Origin: Psettodes erumei
Lineage: Eukaryota > Chordata > Actinopteri > Pleuronectiformes > Psettodidae
DNA: 64,000 nt
Direction: 5' to 3'
Assembly: GCA_016785225.1 (NCBI GenBank)
Contig: JAFBJZ010000952.1
Span: 2,604,001-2,668,000 of the forward strand
Shown here: positions 41,198 to 54,800 of the stretch, one piece after another
Position numbering within the stretch: the stretch's first letter is position 1
Layout of the letters: every line of letters begins with the position of its first letter
Position numbers and translations under genes: made by a program
The notes under the pieces: model-generated
Databases searched by the model: none
Seen by the model: only the letters and a program-made list of their open reading frames with translations
What the model was told of the DNA's origin: nothing

Positions 41198-44100
41198 GAG
41201 TTAGAAAGAAATTCTACAGTGTGTAATGGTGTTTTCTCACAGGTGTAGGGTAGAAGACTGGTGCAGTCTACAGTCCTGTGTTTTGTTCTTTCTTCTTATT
41301 TTTTCAGTTGCAACTAATTAGATTAATTTAAATTGCAGTAATAATTTCTGTTCTAGTCCTTCAATCAAGGACTAGAAATCAGGTATTTTCTGTTCATTTG
41401 GCATACAGCTCACAACATAACAATAGCCATGAGCCTCAGCTGTAGAATCAGAAATTAAATTGATTTAGCCTCAACTTTAGCTTTTGCAACAGAGCTTACG
41501 TTTGATCACAAAATGTCTCTTCCTCAAATGTTTCGAGTGCTCTAATGGTTCAGCTGAAAGATTCTCATGTCCATTCAAGAGACAGAATTACTCCAACTGT
41601 GAGACATGCAACGTTGTTAATGGCACCTTTACCTTCAGGACCAGAGCCAGGGGCTCCAAAATAGAGCAATGAAGGGATTTATCTACCTCAGAGTCCTATT
41701 TGGTTAATATCATACATAATCAGTCAGCTAATAAATGTTTTATGATTACTTTAACTTATTTCTATATAATATCTCAACTTGACATTAACAACTTGACTCA
41801 GCTAGTGTTGTATGAAAATGCAACACAATGAATTCCCTCTGAAGCTGGTTTTAGGAGTTTTAAGTCAGAAAAATATTCATATTCATGGACATATGACCAC
41901 GAGACCCAGACACCCAAATACAGTAAATGGGACAACACACTTGTACTCTCTCTCTCTCTCTGTCTCGACCTTCTTGTCAGCAAAATTCCATGAACAGTAA
42001 GCCACAAAACTCAAATTACACTTGTTTGAAAGTCTTTTCACCTGCTTCTCATTTCAGCCACCCATTTATTCATCTAGAGCAATCTGTCCATTTGTGCCTG
42101 TGTTTGTGCCAGCACAAAAAAATCACACCAGACCAAGACTCGCTGCATATCATATGTTGTTTTCAAGTAGATATGAAGCGCTGAAGATGGCAAACATACT
42201 CATATGTTCACAAAAGCATGCCCATGCTCAAACAGGCTCATAAATGCACATGAAAACCCACCGCACACCGACTGAATGACAGGAGAAAATAAAAGGAAAA
42301 TGTGAGCCACGCAGAAGGAAGAGAGAGAGAGAGGGAAAGGAAAAAGAGAAAACGAAAGCAAAAGAATGTGCAGAAGAGATGTGCTGAGAAAAAAATGGGA
42401 TCTTGGAGTGATGTAAGATTGAAATTGAAAAATGAAACTTTCTTGTTCGCTATCATCAATTAATTTGTTTTTATTATGTAATATAATTTATTATGTTGTG
42501 TTAAGTTTTTAATTAAGATTTTATCTTAATTCTTATTTAATTTAATGAAGAAAGCATGTATTTGTTTCTTATGAAGACTTCAAAAATACATACTGTATGT
42601 AGTCCATATCTAAAACTCCTGAGAATGCTGTATGACCTACAGATGGAAAAAAAAACAAGGCCAGGTCATAGCAAAATCAGTTTATTTCAATGTAATGGCT
42701 GCAATCAGTGCATTTGTTCACAATGGGGAAAGTGGATGCATGCAACATTTTTGTGACTTCAGTTTTGAGCCACAGTGAGCCATCTTGTGAGACCAAAGAC
42801 TTTGAAATGTAGGAAACATTCTTAGCCACTTTTTGCAGTTGAAATAGATGCAGTCACTATGTTTTTCTGTCCCTACTGTAATGTTTGGTTATTTTGAAAA
42901 AAGAATAAGAGGATGATATATGGAAGAGACAGAGAGATGGAAGAAATAAGAAGAAGGTCTAAAGAAGGGATAAGGCAGATGTCAACAACTGGGAAGAAGA
43001 GATGGATTAAGGTGGAGTGGATGAGGGGAGCATGGAAGCAGGAGAGCTGAAAAGATGGAGGGAGGTGTTCAATCTACTTTCTCTTGATTCAAATCAAAGG
43101 GGAGCTTTTTTCCCCCAGAAACTGCAATTTAGAAGTATTTTACTTTTTCAACAATCAAGGATTTGGGTTTAATAGAAATTATCAAGAATAATTCTAATCA
43201 GCACATTGATGGTAGTTTCAACTTTTCTTAAAGTGACCCTCTGTCACTGTTACAGCAAGAGAAGAATGTGGAAATAAAACACTGACGGCTAGAAAGCATC
43301 ACAGGAGATGAAACAGACAGAAGGTCAGGAATTTGAAAATTGTAATGAGACTTACCAATACCTCAATCTCATCTGCTGACTGGAAAGGAGGGTGGGAAAT
43401 AGAAAGCAAAAAGAGCAAGAGTGGAGAGAAACAAAGCGGGGTTAAGACAGAGAGATCAAGACAAACTGTAAGGACGTACAGCTCAATAATAGCACAGTGT
43501 TTGGGTTAGGCACGAAGTTATGGTAGCCTCTCTGACTCAGTCCTCAATGGTCAGATGTGGCTATTGATGGATTCTCAAAAACAGCTGATGTGGAAAATGT
43601 TGAAAAAGTAAAAAGTTTTGGCAGTTGTACAGTCGGCCTGCCTAAAACAAGGCTCCTCTTGTTTCTCTGTGGTTAAGGAGCAATTTAGCACTGTCACATC
43701 AGAAGATGCTTCCTCAGATTAGAAACCTGAAAGGTTGTATAAATACTAGGCAAACTTAAAGCAACTTGTTACCATTGGAGCACATGGATATCATTAAGCT
43801 CATTTTGATACCAGATGGGTACACTGTCACGCTGGAAAACCGACATGTAGCAAGTTTAAATAATAACTCCAAGTATGTGTGTGACTGTCAGGCTGTCAGA
43901 CACTGTTTGAACTAACCTAATGTACTGAACCTTACGCATCTGCTGCACCCAGCAAATTAATGCCAATCAATGTTTTTGAAGCACTATTGTCCCAGGTCTG
44001 ACTAACAGCACTGTGGCACTGAAAAGCAGCATCAGTGGAGGAAAACCGAGGCAAAGGGAGTCTGTGCGCGCATGCATGCACATAGAGAGGGGAGGAAGAT

Positions 44101-44537
44101 TCATCATAATTATCAGGGCTGCTGAACGCCAAATCAAATCAGAGCCGATCGTCTGTGTTTCATAAACAGACCTTAACTGAAGGGAGACAGAGAGCAAGAC
44201 GGCTTCTGATGTGAGAGATGCTTGCACTGCGGGTTGAAAAGCTTGCAGCTGGCGCTTGTTAATGCAGGTGAAAATGGGGACTTGAAATTGTTCATGTGTT
44301 AATTTTCTACGTCAGACAAGTATCTGTTTGGCGGGGATTAGGTAGACACAGAATGGGTTTAATTAAAAGAAGAAAAACACACACACACTTCTCCTTCCTA
44401 TCTATTGTTTCTCTGTGTTGGTCCTGTTTGAATTTGCAGTCAAGAGAAGAACCTGCAAGTGAATGAGATGACTCCTCTGGTGTCCCTCCAGGGACCTGCA
44501 AGTCTATGGTAGATAACAGCCAGCCAGGCGTGACACA

Positions 44538-44573
<36 letters not shown>

Positions 44574-47500
44574 AGAGGAAGGCTGGGGTTTACATGCCGA
44601 TGTTGGTTTCGCCTGCCCTTCCTTTGGGACACTTGCAAATGACTGTGTCTGCAATTTTTGTCCGTATTAACGTGTGTCAGTGAATCTGTTATTATATCTC
44701 CCTGCTTCAGACCCTGTTTAAACCAACATTAGCACTGTGTGAAAAACAAATGCAGTCTACCTTCTGCATTGGCACAGTGGGGATGCCAAAGCAGAGGGCT
44801 CCTCCAAAAATTAAGGCAGGATTTTTGGGCAAAGAAAAATGCACTTTGCTCATGTTGTGTCACAACGCAATCCAATGTCACCATAAAGTACATGCAAGTA
44901 CACGTGTTCATAGTATGGACAGATAAACAAGTCATTCTACAGTGAATTTGTGGTTATGAGGATGGAAGAACAAATAATGGCTTTCATCATAATTTTACAG
45001 TTTCTGAATCCTTCCACATTATTATATAATAAGCCCCAGTTTCTTGAAACATGCATTAAATTGTTATATCAGGGGAACAGGTGACATACGAATTCTGACC
45101 TCCCTTACGCAAGGTAGCACTGACTAACAACTATGACTGATGTTCTTTTCTGAATGAAAGGGTCTGACCTGGGGTTGGGTATTTAAAAGTTTTCTATGCC
45201 AGTGTTGAAAAGACACTTACTTTGAGGACTATAAATAGGATTTTTACCAGACCCTTTGTGCCTTGCTAGCAGTGGGGCTGTATGGATGTTAACACTGGGT
45301 CTGTCAGTCAGTCCAACAATTTGGTCCAGACTGAAATATCTCAACTACCAAATGGCTCGCTGAGAAACTTTGGGCAGACATTGAGGCACGAGGTTTATAT
45401 GTTTTGGGCTTTTAGTGAAATGCCCTAATAAATATTAGATGAACTGACATTCAATTTGCACACAACATGACCCACATAACTCAACATAGGATGAATTAGG
45501 CCTACTTAACTTTAACTTTTCATCTACTGCCACCATCATATAAAATTTTCTCAAAAACTTGGTGGATGGTGAAATACCTTCAAACATTCCCATCAGCCTC
45601 AGCTGTACCTTTACTTAGTTTTAATAAAGAGGACGCTAACATGCTAAACTGCGTTGGAAAGCATGCTAAACATCTAGCTGCTTAGCATCAGAATGTTTGC
45701 ATTGTAATTGTGAGCATGTTAGCATGGTGATGTGAGCATTCACCTCAAAGCACCATCGTGCCAAAGGAATAGAACCACTGGCATGGCTGCAGACTCTGAA
45801 TCCTATTTGATTTAATAAAGGAAGCCAAACTTTTTCTTAACGTTAAATGTTGTCAAAACACAAGAACACTTTGCCTTCATTCCAAATCAGTTTAAAATGG
45901 ATAAAAGTATGATTCAAATCAGAAAATGTATGTACAGTGTGATTCAAGAATAACTAAAGAACAGTAGAAATCTCAGCAAACATTCAATGCCAGCTTTTGG
46001 TCTACCAGTGCAACAGACACAAAACAAAACAATAAGAGTAATAAGAGTTAAATATTGATGTTCAATACCCAATCTGATTCTGGAGTACACAGCAGTCACA
46101 AAACAGGACTTTTGGCAGACAACAAAAACTTTAGGACAAAAAAGCCAATTTAACAATGAAGCGATTGTGCTTTCCATCTACTAATGGTACAGCAGTAGAA
46201 TTAGCCTTAGAAATGATAAACAGAGAAACAGTTTTTACACCTACGCTTTAAGAATGATGAACAAATCTAACAAACGCAATCCATCTCTGGATTATCCCCC
46301 TACCGAGTTAATCCCTAAATTTAGCGCCGGAGCTGTGCATTTGTTCATTTTGTAATGTCTGTTTTTAAATCCTTTATCGTATCAGACTCGCCATCAGCTT
46401 ATTGGCCAAGTGCACCTGCACACAAAAGAAATTCAATTTGCTGTGGTGCACAATCACAAAGAAAGCATAAAATTATGTGGATATTACGCATTGTGCTTTT
46501 AGATGTACACAACAATAATAGGAACTGTTGTCACCAGGAAAGGTGTTTCATTTTACTATGCACTTGAGGATGGAGCTCAAACGTAGCTTTTATAGATCAC
46601 AACAAAATATTATTAGAATAGTCATTTGCTCAGATCTCACATGCATACTTTACAACTTTATCAGTTGTTTGTGTTTAAGGAGGGACTATATTTCCTTCTG
46701 TGTCTTTCCCCTCTGCTTAAACAAATGTTGTTTGTCATAAAAGATATCAATTCATTTCCATTTCCTCCAGCACTTTGTAAAATTACTCTAAAAAATATCC
46801 TAAAAGACAAAAATGAAAACAATAAAAAGATCTCATCTGCTTGAAAAGAAGACAAGAGAAAGACAGAAAATTCAAGAAAAAAAGAGGAAAACCAAACACA
46901 TAATGAATATAAACAAGAGCAGAAAAACAACTTCAGTTATTAAGAAGGTGCATAATTGAATACGACAGCTGCTAGCCATGGGCTTAATGGGAGATGGGCT
47001 TACAAACGTATTACTGTACACCCTTCCTGCCCCTGGCACTTTCTGCATATGAATCCATTCAGTAAACAGCTAGAAGGTGTGAAGCATCTATTTAGAAGAT
47101 ACAGAGAGAGGGAAAAAATGTGTAAAATGTGTGAGATAGAAAAACCAAGCCAAGTGATGGGGAAAAAAATGAGTTGAAAATCATAAAAAAAAATCGAGTG
47201 ACAGGATCAACGGTTAACAAATGGAGAAAAGAAAATGACAAAGTTTGATAAAACAAAATCCTAGCAAGAAAAAAGCGAGCGAGCAGTGGTGCCTCTGTAG
47301 TGGAAACATCTCACAGCAAAACTGAGATCGAGCAGAGACGTTAAGACAGCTCCCCTTGTTTGTGATGCAGTTTTGCTTGCCACGAGGCCCAACTTCAATA
47401 CACACACCAACTTGACAAAAGGGATCAGAGCTGAGGAAACAACCTGGTCACCTACCAACGGTCACATATTTCCCTTTTCCTCAAAATCTTTATGCACAAA

Positions 47501-48782
47501 TAGGGAAAGCCATGTCTATAATCTGGAAACCAGATCACCAACAATAAATGTGTCACACTAAAAAGACATATCAGATTTTCAAATGAGGTAAAAGCAGCCC
47601 TAGGATCACTCCATAGACCATCACTGTCTATTTGCTGGTTCAAATATTGTAGCTGTGCAATATTACAGCATGTGTACATACTACCCTCACATCTTTTGCC
47701 AACATATCAATAGATTCCAAAAATTCGGCTGTTTTGAACACACTAGTGATGTGTTATTAAAATGCTGCTGTGAAAGAAATCAGTGTGAAGCGTCATGCTG
47801 GTTCAGCGCTGTGTTGGCCATTCTGTGTTTCACCTGCAGCAGTCGACGTGTCACGGTACCAGCTGAACCACGGCGTGGACCAGACACCCACGCTGAGACA
47901 TTGGTGTCGTTCTGCTGCTGAGGGAAATCTGGTGCGGTATGTTTGTTGAGAGGAGACACTAGCACCATAGGATAGTGTTAAAAAGATATGCTACACTGGT
48001 AGGAGTGCTAAAGCTCAAGAGTTGTTGTGCACCCCCAGTTATGTTCTGGTATCCAATGTATTGATTATCATTAATTAATCATATCATTATTATTATTATT
48101 ATCATTATCATTATTATTATCATAAGTTCTTTTTCTCGGCTCTGGGAACGTTTTACATACATAAAAACTCTCTGGATCCACACTTCAGAATATAAACGGT
48201 GATAATTGTCCTTTTTTCCAGTCTGATGACCAACAGTTTTACAGGTGGCTCTTTCATCCATCTGGCCTATGTAGAAAACGCCTTTTGTCCCAAAGGGGCA
48301 TTTTTTTCATTGCAGTGCCATTAGCGGGCAACGGAACCAATGGAGAGCGAGGCTGACTGCTACTGATGTATCTCTTATTACATCCATGTGTCTAACCCGA
48401 GACGGACTCACCGGATGTCGACTGTGGGTATAAGGCTGCCACTGCCACTGCATTTCACACGGCACCCTCCTCCCCTTCTGCTATCTGTATTACTGTTTTC
48501 AAAATTGAAAGAGATGCATACAACTCACAAATGACCGATGGTTTGATGTGATATTTGCTTTGAAAAATACACAATTCTTCTTTAGTGCCAACCAATTGCT
48601 CGGACTGTTGAAATCTCCCTGGTAAGAGAAAAGCTGCCATCTAATGTCTGCTCAGTTTTGTCATTTAGTTTACTCGTTCTCTGATCAGATGGTTCTTATT
48701 TAAAGTAGACATTTGCCAATTTAACACCATTTCATCTACTTAGGTTCTTGTATAGCTGCTGGTGCTGAGACAGAGAATTCTG

Positions 48783-48829
<47 letters not shown>

Positions 48830-51800
48830 GACAAAAACACCTGTACTTCTCACAGTTTTGGAAGTGGTACAGAAAATCTGTTAAAAAAAAAAAAAAAAAA
48901 AAAGAGCTGCCAAGCTTTTAAAACAATACCAGATCCTAATAAACAGACCAAAGATACACACTTCAGGAGGAGCTTATGGCACTGTAGGTTTTGAGACTGA
49001 GCTGTAGGGACAACAGATGGCGGCTGGCTGAGCTGTTAGTGTGTCTGCCGGGTCGATGGCGCAGTGTTATCAGCCATGGAGGGTCCAACTCCCTGATCCA
49101 GTGCAGAAGGAACGCATGAAGGGAGCATCCGAGGGCAGCACACCAATGTTAACGGTCCAATGGATCATCAACAAAACACACGGGCATGGGATGCTAGTGT
49201 TTCGCCTCGCTAGTGTGCCTCGGACAGACGCGTATAAATACACACTCGCGCGTCTCACTCGTCCCCTGTGGGCAGCGTGTGCGCTGTGTTGCCATCTGAT
49301 AGCAGCAGCAGTCTGTTCTTCCATTCCCTCTTTCTCCCCCTCTCTTTATTTACTCCGCTGCGTTTATTTAACACATAGCTCCCAGCGAGGCAATAAATTA
49401 GCACTCAATAATAATCTGACTGATAATTACAGCTAGGCAGCTATACAGAGGAATGAGTAGTACAATATTGGCCACTGGCCCTTCTCCTCCTCCTCCTCCT
49501 CCTCTTTTTCTTTCTACTCTCTTTACTCTGACTGCTGCCTCTATCCTGTCAGACTGCATCTTTAACATTTTCATCTGTTGTTATGAAAAAAATTCTACAT
49601 AATTGTGAGGTGTGGTTTAAGGTAGTTTAGACAAGTAATATATTTTTGTTTTTATATACACTGAACTTTTGCAGCCTCTTCCATTTGTAACAATGATCTC
49701 AGTCATTACAATGGCTGGTTTGGCAAGCGACATTGGCTCTGGATCCCCCAGGACCATCCCCTGGGACCACGACTGCATAGATTTGAATCCCAAATTACAT
49801 TTTGTTTTCAATTTTGGCCTGAATGTATGTATGTTTTTATTTTCTCATTATACAAATACCAGCATGTTAGACCATGTGGAAGGATATTATGTTTTAAGAT
49901 GTAAAAACTGTACGAGTACGAGCAAGTGCACTCAAAACACATTTCTGTGACTCGCCAAAATAAGAGATCTGAGCAGAAACTGTGTTGTATTAAACACATG
50001 TTTACAATCCAACCTTGATTTTGAAAAGTCTTTTTCACAGCTGACGTGATGGAGAAGTACAGGTGCTACCAATCACATGAACGACAGCTCCGTCCTATTC
50101 AAGTGTTTCAGTGAGCCATGTCAGCGAGCCGGCATGCTCAATACCAGGACCTTGAAAATGAAGTAGCTAAAATGAATTCAGCCATCACTCACTTCCTTCA
50201 TTTTGCTACTGCGACATGTCAAACGGTCTCCAGTGAAAAGGCCCTTCTCAGCTGCAATTTAATATTGACAAAGCCCAGCTCACGATAATTTGATGTTCAC
50301 TCCCAAAAATAAAATGCGCCCTCGTTTTGTAGCAACACTGGTCTTTGCCAGCAGATGTTTTGCTGGCACTCTGAATTGAATATGTCAAGAACCATATATT
50401 GTATAACTACAATCAAACTGTGCTGGAAAACGGTCTCTCCACCTCCCAGTCTTACTGTCTGCTGGCGTGCTCATGGCTGTCGTGACAGAATTTCAAGATT
50501 GGCCCAAGGGGGTGTAAGTTTGGACTCGAGTTGCAATGGACCATCAGTAAAGATGATCATTCTCAGTGAGGGTTAAGGGCTTAATGAACAGACCAGGATG
50601 TTCAGACATGAAAACTTCTAGTTTCAGTTAGCCAGGAAGTGGAGAGAATATTGATTTTGCAATAGTCAAATGTACATCCCACTCCACTGGGGAACATTGT
50701 GGCACCTTTCATCTCTCCAGGCTGTATTACAGCGCAAAAACTACCGCATATGTGGTGTGATGATGCAGTGTACTGCTCTTTAACTGCTTCAGTGAAGGTA
50801 CTCATCTCTGAAAATGTGACTTTTTGTCAATTACAATGGACTATAAGTGTGCCAATTTTACAGCAACACTTTATAAAAGCAGATAAAGTCATCTACTCCA
50901 ATGTCCATTATTTTCTCCATCTGCCCTGTTTCTTACAGTGCCGCGATTAACTGGACTTCCCGTCCGCCTTGCCTGCCTGCTTACTTGGCTCGTCACACCA
51001 GACTATCTGACGGAGCAGAGGGGTGCTGGCTTTTGAGCAGCCTAATAGCTTTACATGCAGAACCGTGTCAGCTCCTGCAGATTACAATTACTGATACAAC
51101 TGCGGGCTTATCTGCGCCGCAGCCTCCTCTTCCTCCTCACCTCGACCAATTCCTTCACTCGCCGCTTTCCATCCATTTCCTTAAATGCCGCTCCTGCCAT
51201 CCCTCCATCTCGTCAGCACCCTCGTTTCTAAACGCTCCCTCTCTTTCTTCTCCCCCACTTACTGCTCTTCCTTTCCTGGTCACCCCTCTGTTCCATTACA
51301 TCTTCTCTTTCTGTTCCCACACTTTTTTTTTCCTGTACCCAAACACTGGAACAAGCTTTGTGATTAACTGTGTGAGAGTGCATATATGTCAGTGTACATG
51401 TTTTCATACAAAACGCATTCTGCATCTCCACAGTAACAAGCCTTAAATTGCTTGAACAATGTAAATCCATTGAAATTCAAGCGTGAACCTTTGTGCTGAG
51501 CAAAGCAACTCATTTAACCTGTTCTTCACTCATCTAAATGGCATAACAGTGGTGTGTTACCATATGTCTGACTAAATAAGCAGTCAGAGGAGTACATGAT
51601 AAAACATCAAACAATTCAACAGCTCATATGTACTGCTATAATGAAGCATGTTCCCATCTGCCTCAGTCTGCTTCCCTCTCGTGTGTGTGTGCGCGTGAAC
51701 ACAGCTGTTTCCCTCGCACCCTTAATGAACGTCTGAATGAGTTTCCTGCGCGCCTAAGAGAGAGACAACAGTGTCGCTCCATCAGCGGAGAATCTGGGGC

Positions 51801-54800
51801 TGATTACATGGACTTCAACAAGAGAGGCAGGTTTGTCCAATCAGAGCCAACATCTGGCTCATTCCAGCAGGGCTGCCTGACGAACGCATAGACAGACAAG
51901 AGGTATCCCGGCACTATCTTGCTCTGGAGTGGTGCTCCCGCCTCCGAAAAAACATCTGGGGAATCGAACACGAGGAATTTAGCGGAATGCTTGGCCCCAT
52001 GTGGGCTTTGTTATGATGCAATGGTGGCATTCTTCACAAGATAATCCTGAGACCAGATGGATGTTCTGTGTTAGTGTTGTTAAAATGAAGTACTAGTATT
52101 ACAACTGCAGCAATATATAAACCAAAAAATGACAAAGAACCCAACACTGACACTGGGCGAGGGAGGAAACCCTCGACAGGTTGCCAGTCCATCATATCTC
52201 TCTATAAATTTAAGGGCAGAGATTCCATGTTGTGTGTGTGGCACCACCTGAAAACCCCATGTATTTAGCACGAGTTACTGAGCTGAAAAGCTCGAGGCAT
52301 TCAGTACTTCCTGTGCATATCCATCATGACTGATTGCATGGTACAGATACAGAGCTGTGGACTGGTTCTGAGACTAAGGCTCACATAAATGTACATGAAC
52401 CACTGCTGTTTGAAATATTAAACAAGAAAAATCTAAAATAAAATGACAGTGGCTTTGTTTTTCAACTTTTTTTTAAGACTCACAGAAAGACTGTTATTAA
52501 TCCAACAAAGGAACCCAAGCATACAAAAAGGTACGGACTGTCACAGGTTCTGATGAGCAGCTGAAAAACTCACTCAGTCAATTTTTACAGAATTTGAATA
52601 AGGCCAATTACTTCCCGCGGAACAATGCAGCGGTGTTTTTGTACTCACTGTAAAAGCAAGTGAGACAAAGAACATCAGCGGTTCCAGGCGTGTGACAACT
52701 TTCCGTGAAGACTAAAGTAATTTGAACATTACTATGAAATGTTCCCAGTCACTGTGCCACTCCACAACCAATTCTGAGGTAATAACAATGATGGGAACGA
52801 TGAAAGGTCAGTGTGTGGGGAGAGAGAGAAATGGTAGATCAAATTAACATGGGGACCCTGTGGAATAACATTTGTGACTGGCCTTCCAACGACAGAATTT
52901 CACACTTGAATTTAACTTAATATTGTGCATGTTGGACAAAGAAGAAACAAAGCGGCAGGATAATCCAGCACAAGACGGAGAGTGAGAAGGACGCTTCCAC
53001 CTTAATGTAAGCCAGTAAAACATGGAGTATCCTTTGTTGCCATCTAGTGTTACTTGGGGGAACTGCTTCCTCCAACATTTTCAACAGATGTCGGCATCAA
53101 GAAAACAGATACAATGAAATGTTTTTACAAGTACACTGAATTAGAAAACCCTGCACTACCTTTGTCCTAACAAATTAACAAGACAACTCTAAATTCAGGA
53201 CCTGAGTCCTCAAAAGAACCAACCTGTAAATCTGGCTAAACGCACATCTTTTACATACCTTTAGAATAAAACCAATGGTTGAAATTCACCAACAGACAAA
53301 ATCAACTCCAAACATTTAACATCTGGAGCGTAGCTGCCAGACAGCACAGCCCATCCACTGGAGGAAAAAAAATCCAAGAAAAATCCTTCATCTCAAAAAG
53401 TCTGTTTATCATTATGGGTCATGGTTTATCTTTGTGTCATGTTAAAGTGGTGTGATTGCAAGAAAATTGAAGCGGCAGTATCCGCTCTTTTGGTCTCTAG
53501 TATGGGTCAACCAGAACAAACTCTGGAGTCAGCGCTTCCCATAATGCAATGCAGCAGGAGCTTCTGCTAGATTAATCTTTTGTTTGTCTTGCCGGTAAAT
53601 GCCCACATCTTTGAAATCCCACTGGGACTGTTAAAAACATGTCACAGAACATGGCATACAGCAATTTTTATAGGCTGAATGCTGTTTCTCAGGATGAGTT
53701 AACTTAACTTGAGGTGTAAAAATTGGTGGAGTGCTCCTTTAATTCTGACCTGTGGGGCCCTGAAGATTTTCAGTAGCTGGGTAATTGGTTGCAAGATGTT
53801 GATCCTTTGACTGCACCAGTTTTGTGTTTGCGTTAAGGGTTTGATTTGTCAACAAAAACTTTTTAAATTACAATGATCATACTGTATATATAAAAGTCAA
53901 CACAGACCAACTTACATGTTCCCTCACACATTATGTCCTTGTGAGATGCAACTGATTACCTGTGACTCTCAGCCATGTTCAAAGAAAGAGGAAAGTATGG
54001 ATGGCATTTTGAATTCTGAGAAAATTAAAGGGCAGCTAATAAAATAGTCTTCCTTAATTGTTCTGTGAGAATAGGGAGAGAGAGAGAGAGAGGGAAATTT
54101 ACCGTATGCTAATGTGACTTATAACCTTTTTTTTCGCTTTCAACAGGCACCAAAAGGCAATTAATACATTATAAAAAGAGAAAATCCCTTTTAGCCCTTT
54201 AGTTCAACTTGCTTCCTTTCTTTCCATGCTCCCGTTCCCCACTCTCATTCTGAAATTAATCTGCGGAAGATTTGCTATTAACAAAGGCTATTCACAGAGC
54301 GCAGCGCGGCCGACCAGGGCCTTGGCTGAAAGATGAAGAAAGGGCCGCAGGAACGGCGGGATCACGCAGCTCACCGGGAGGAGGACAAAAGGCAGAGGAT
54401 GAAATGAGCGAGGGAGGGAAGGCAAACACAAGGGGGGGAAAACGGCATCTAAATAGCGGATGATCATTGTCTGGCGCTCCCTGACTTGCGACTCGGTGCC
54501 GAGACCACGCACGCAGGGCAGGAAGCACTCATTCACCTGCAGCACCGTCTCCTTGCACCTTTGTTCCACGCTCAAGGCTATGCTCGCCGCCTTGTTGCCA
54601 TCTCGTCATCACACTGCGGTGGTTCTTTACAAAGTTGTCGCCCACACATCTACACCGCACCTCTCTCCTCCATCGTGATTCTGCAAGTCATCCCGCCTGC
54701 CGCTGCGCCTCCCGTCTCTTCAGCACCACGTTTTCTTAAGTAACTCTCCACGGAATTTGGACTATTGCGGTGTTTTTGTCATCTTTACCCTCTTTTGTTA

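Noticed and set aside
49041..49436. 131-codon plus-strand frame and a tRNA-like patch (gatggcgcagtg ... gggtccaactccc)
   Set aside because: A/B-box resemblance is weak, no cloverleaf can be drawn, and the frame lacks any domain.
50901..51446. 181-codon plus-strand open frame
   Set aside because: Pyrimidine-rich composition (Ser/Pro/Leu/Phe runs), no domain, and an overlapping frame is also open.
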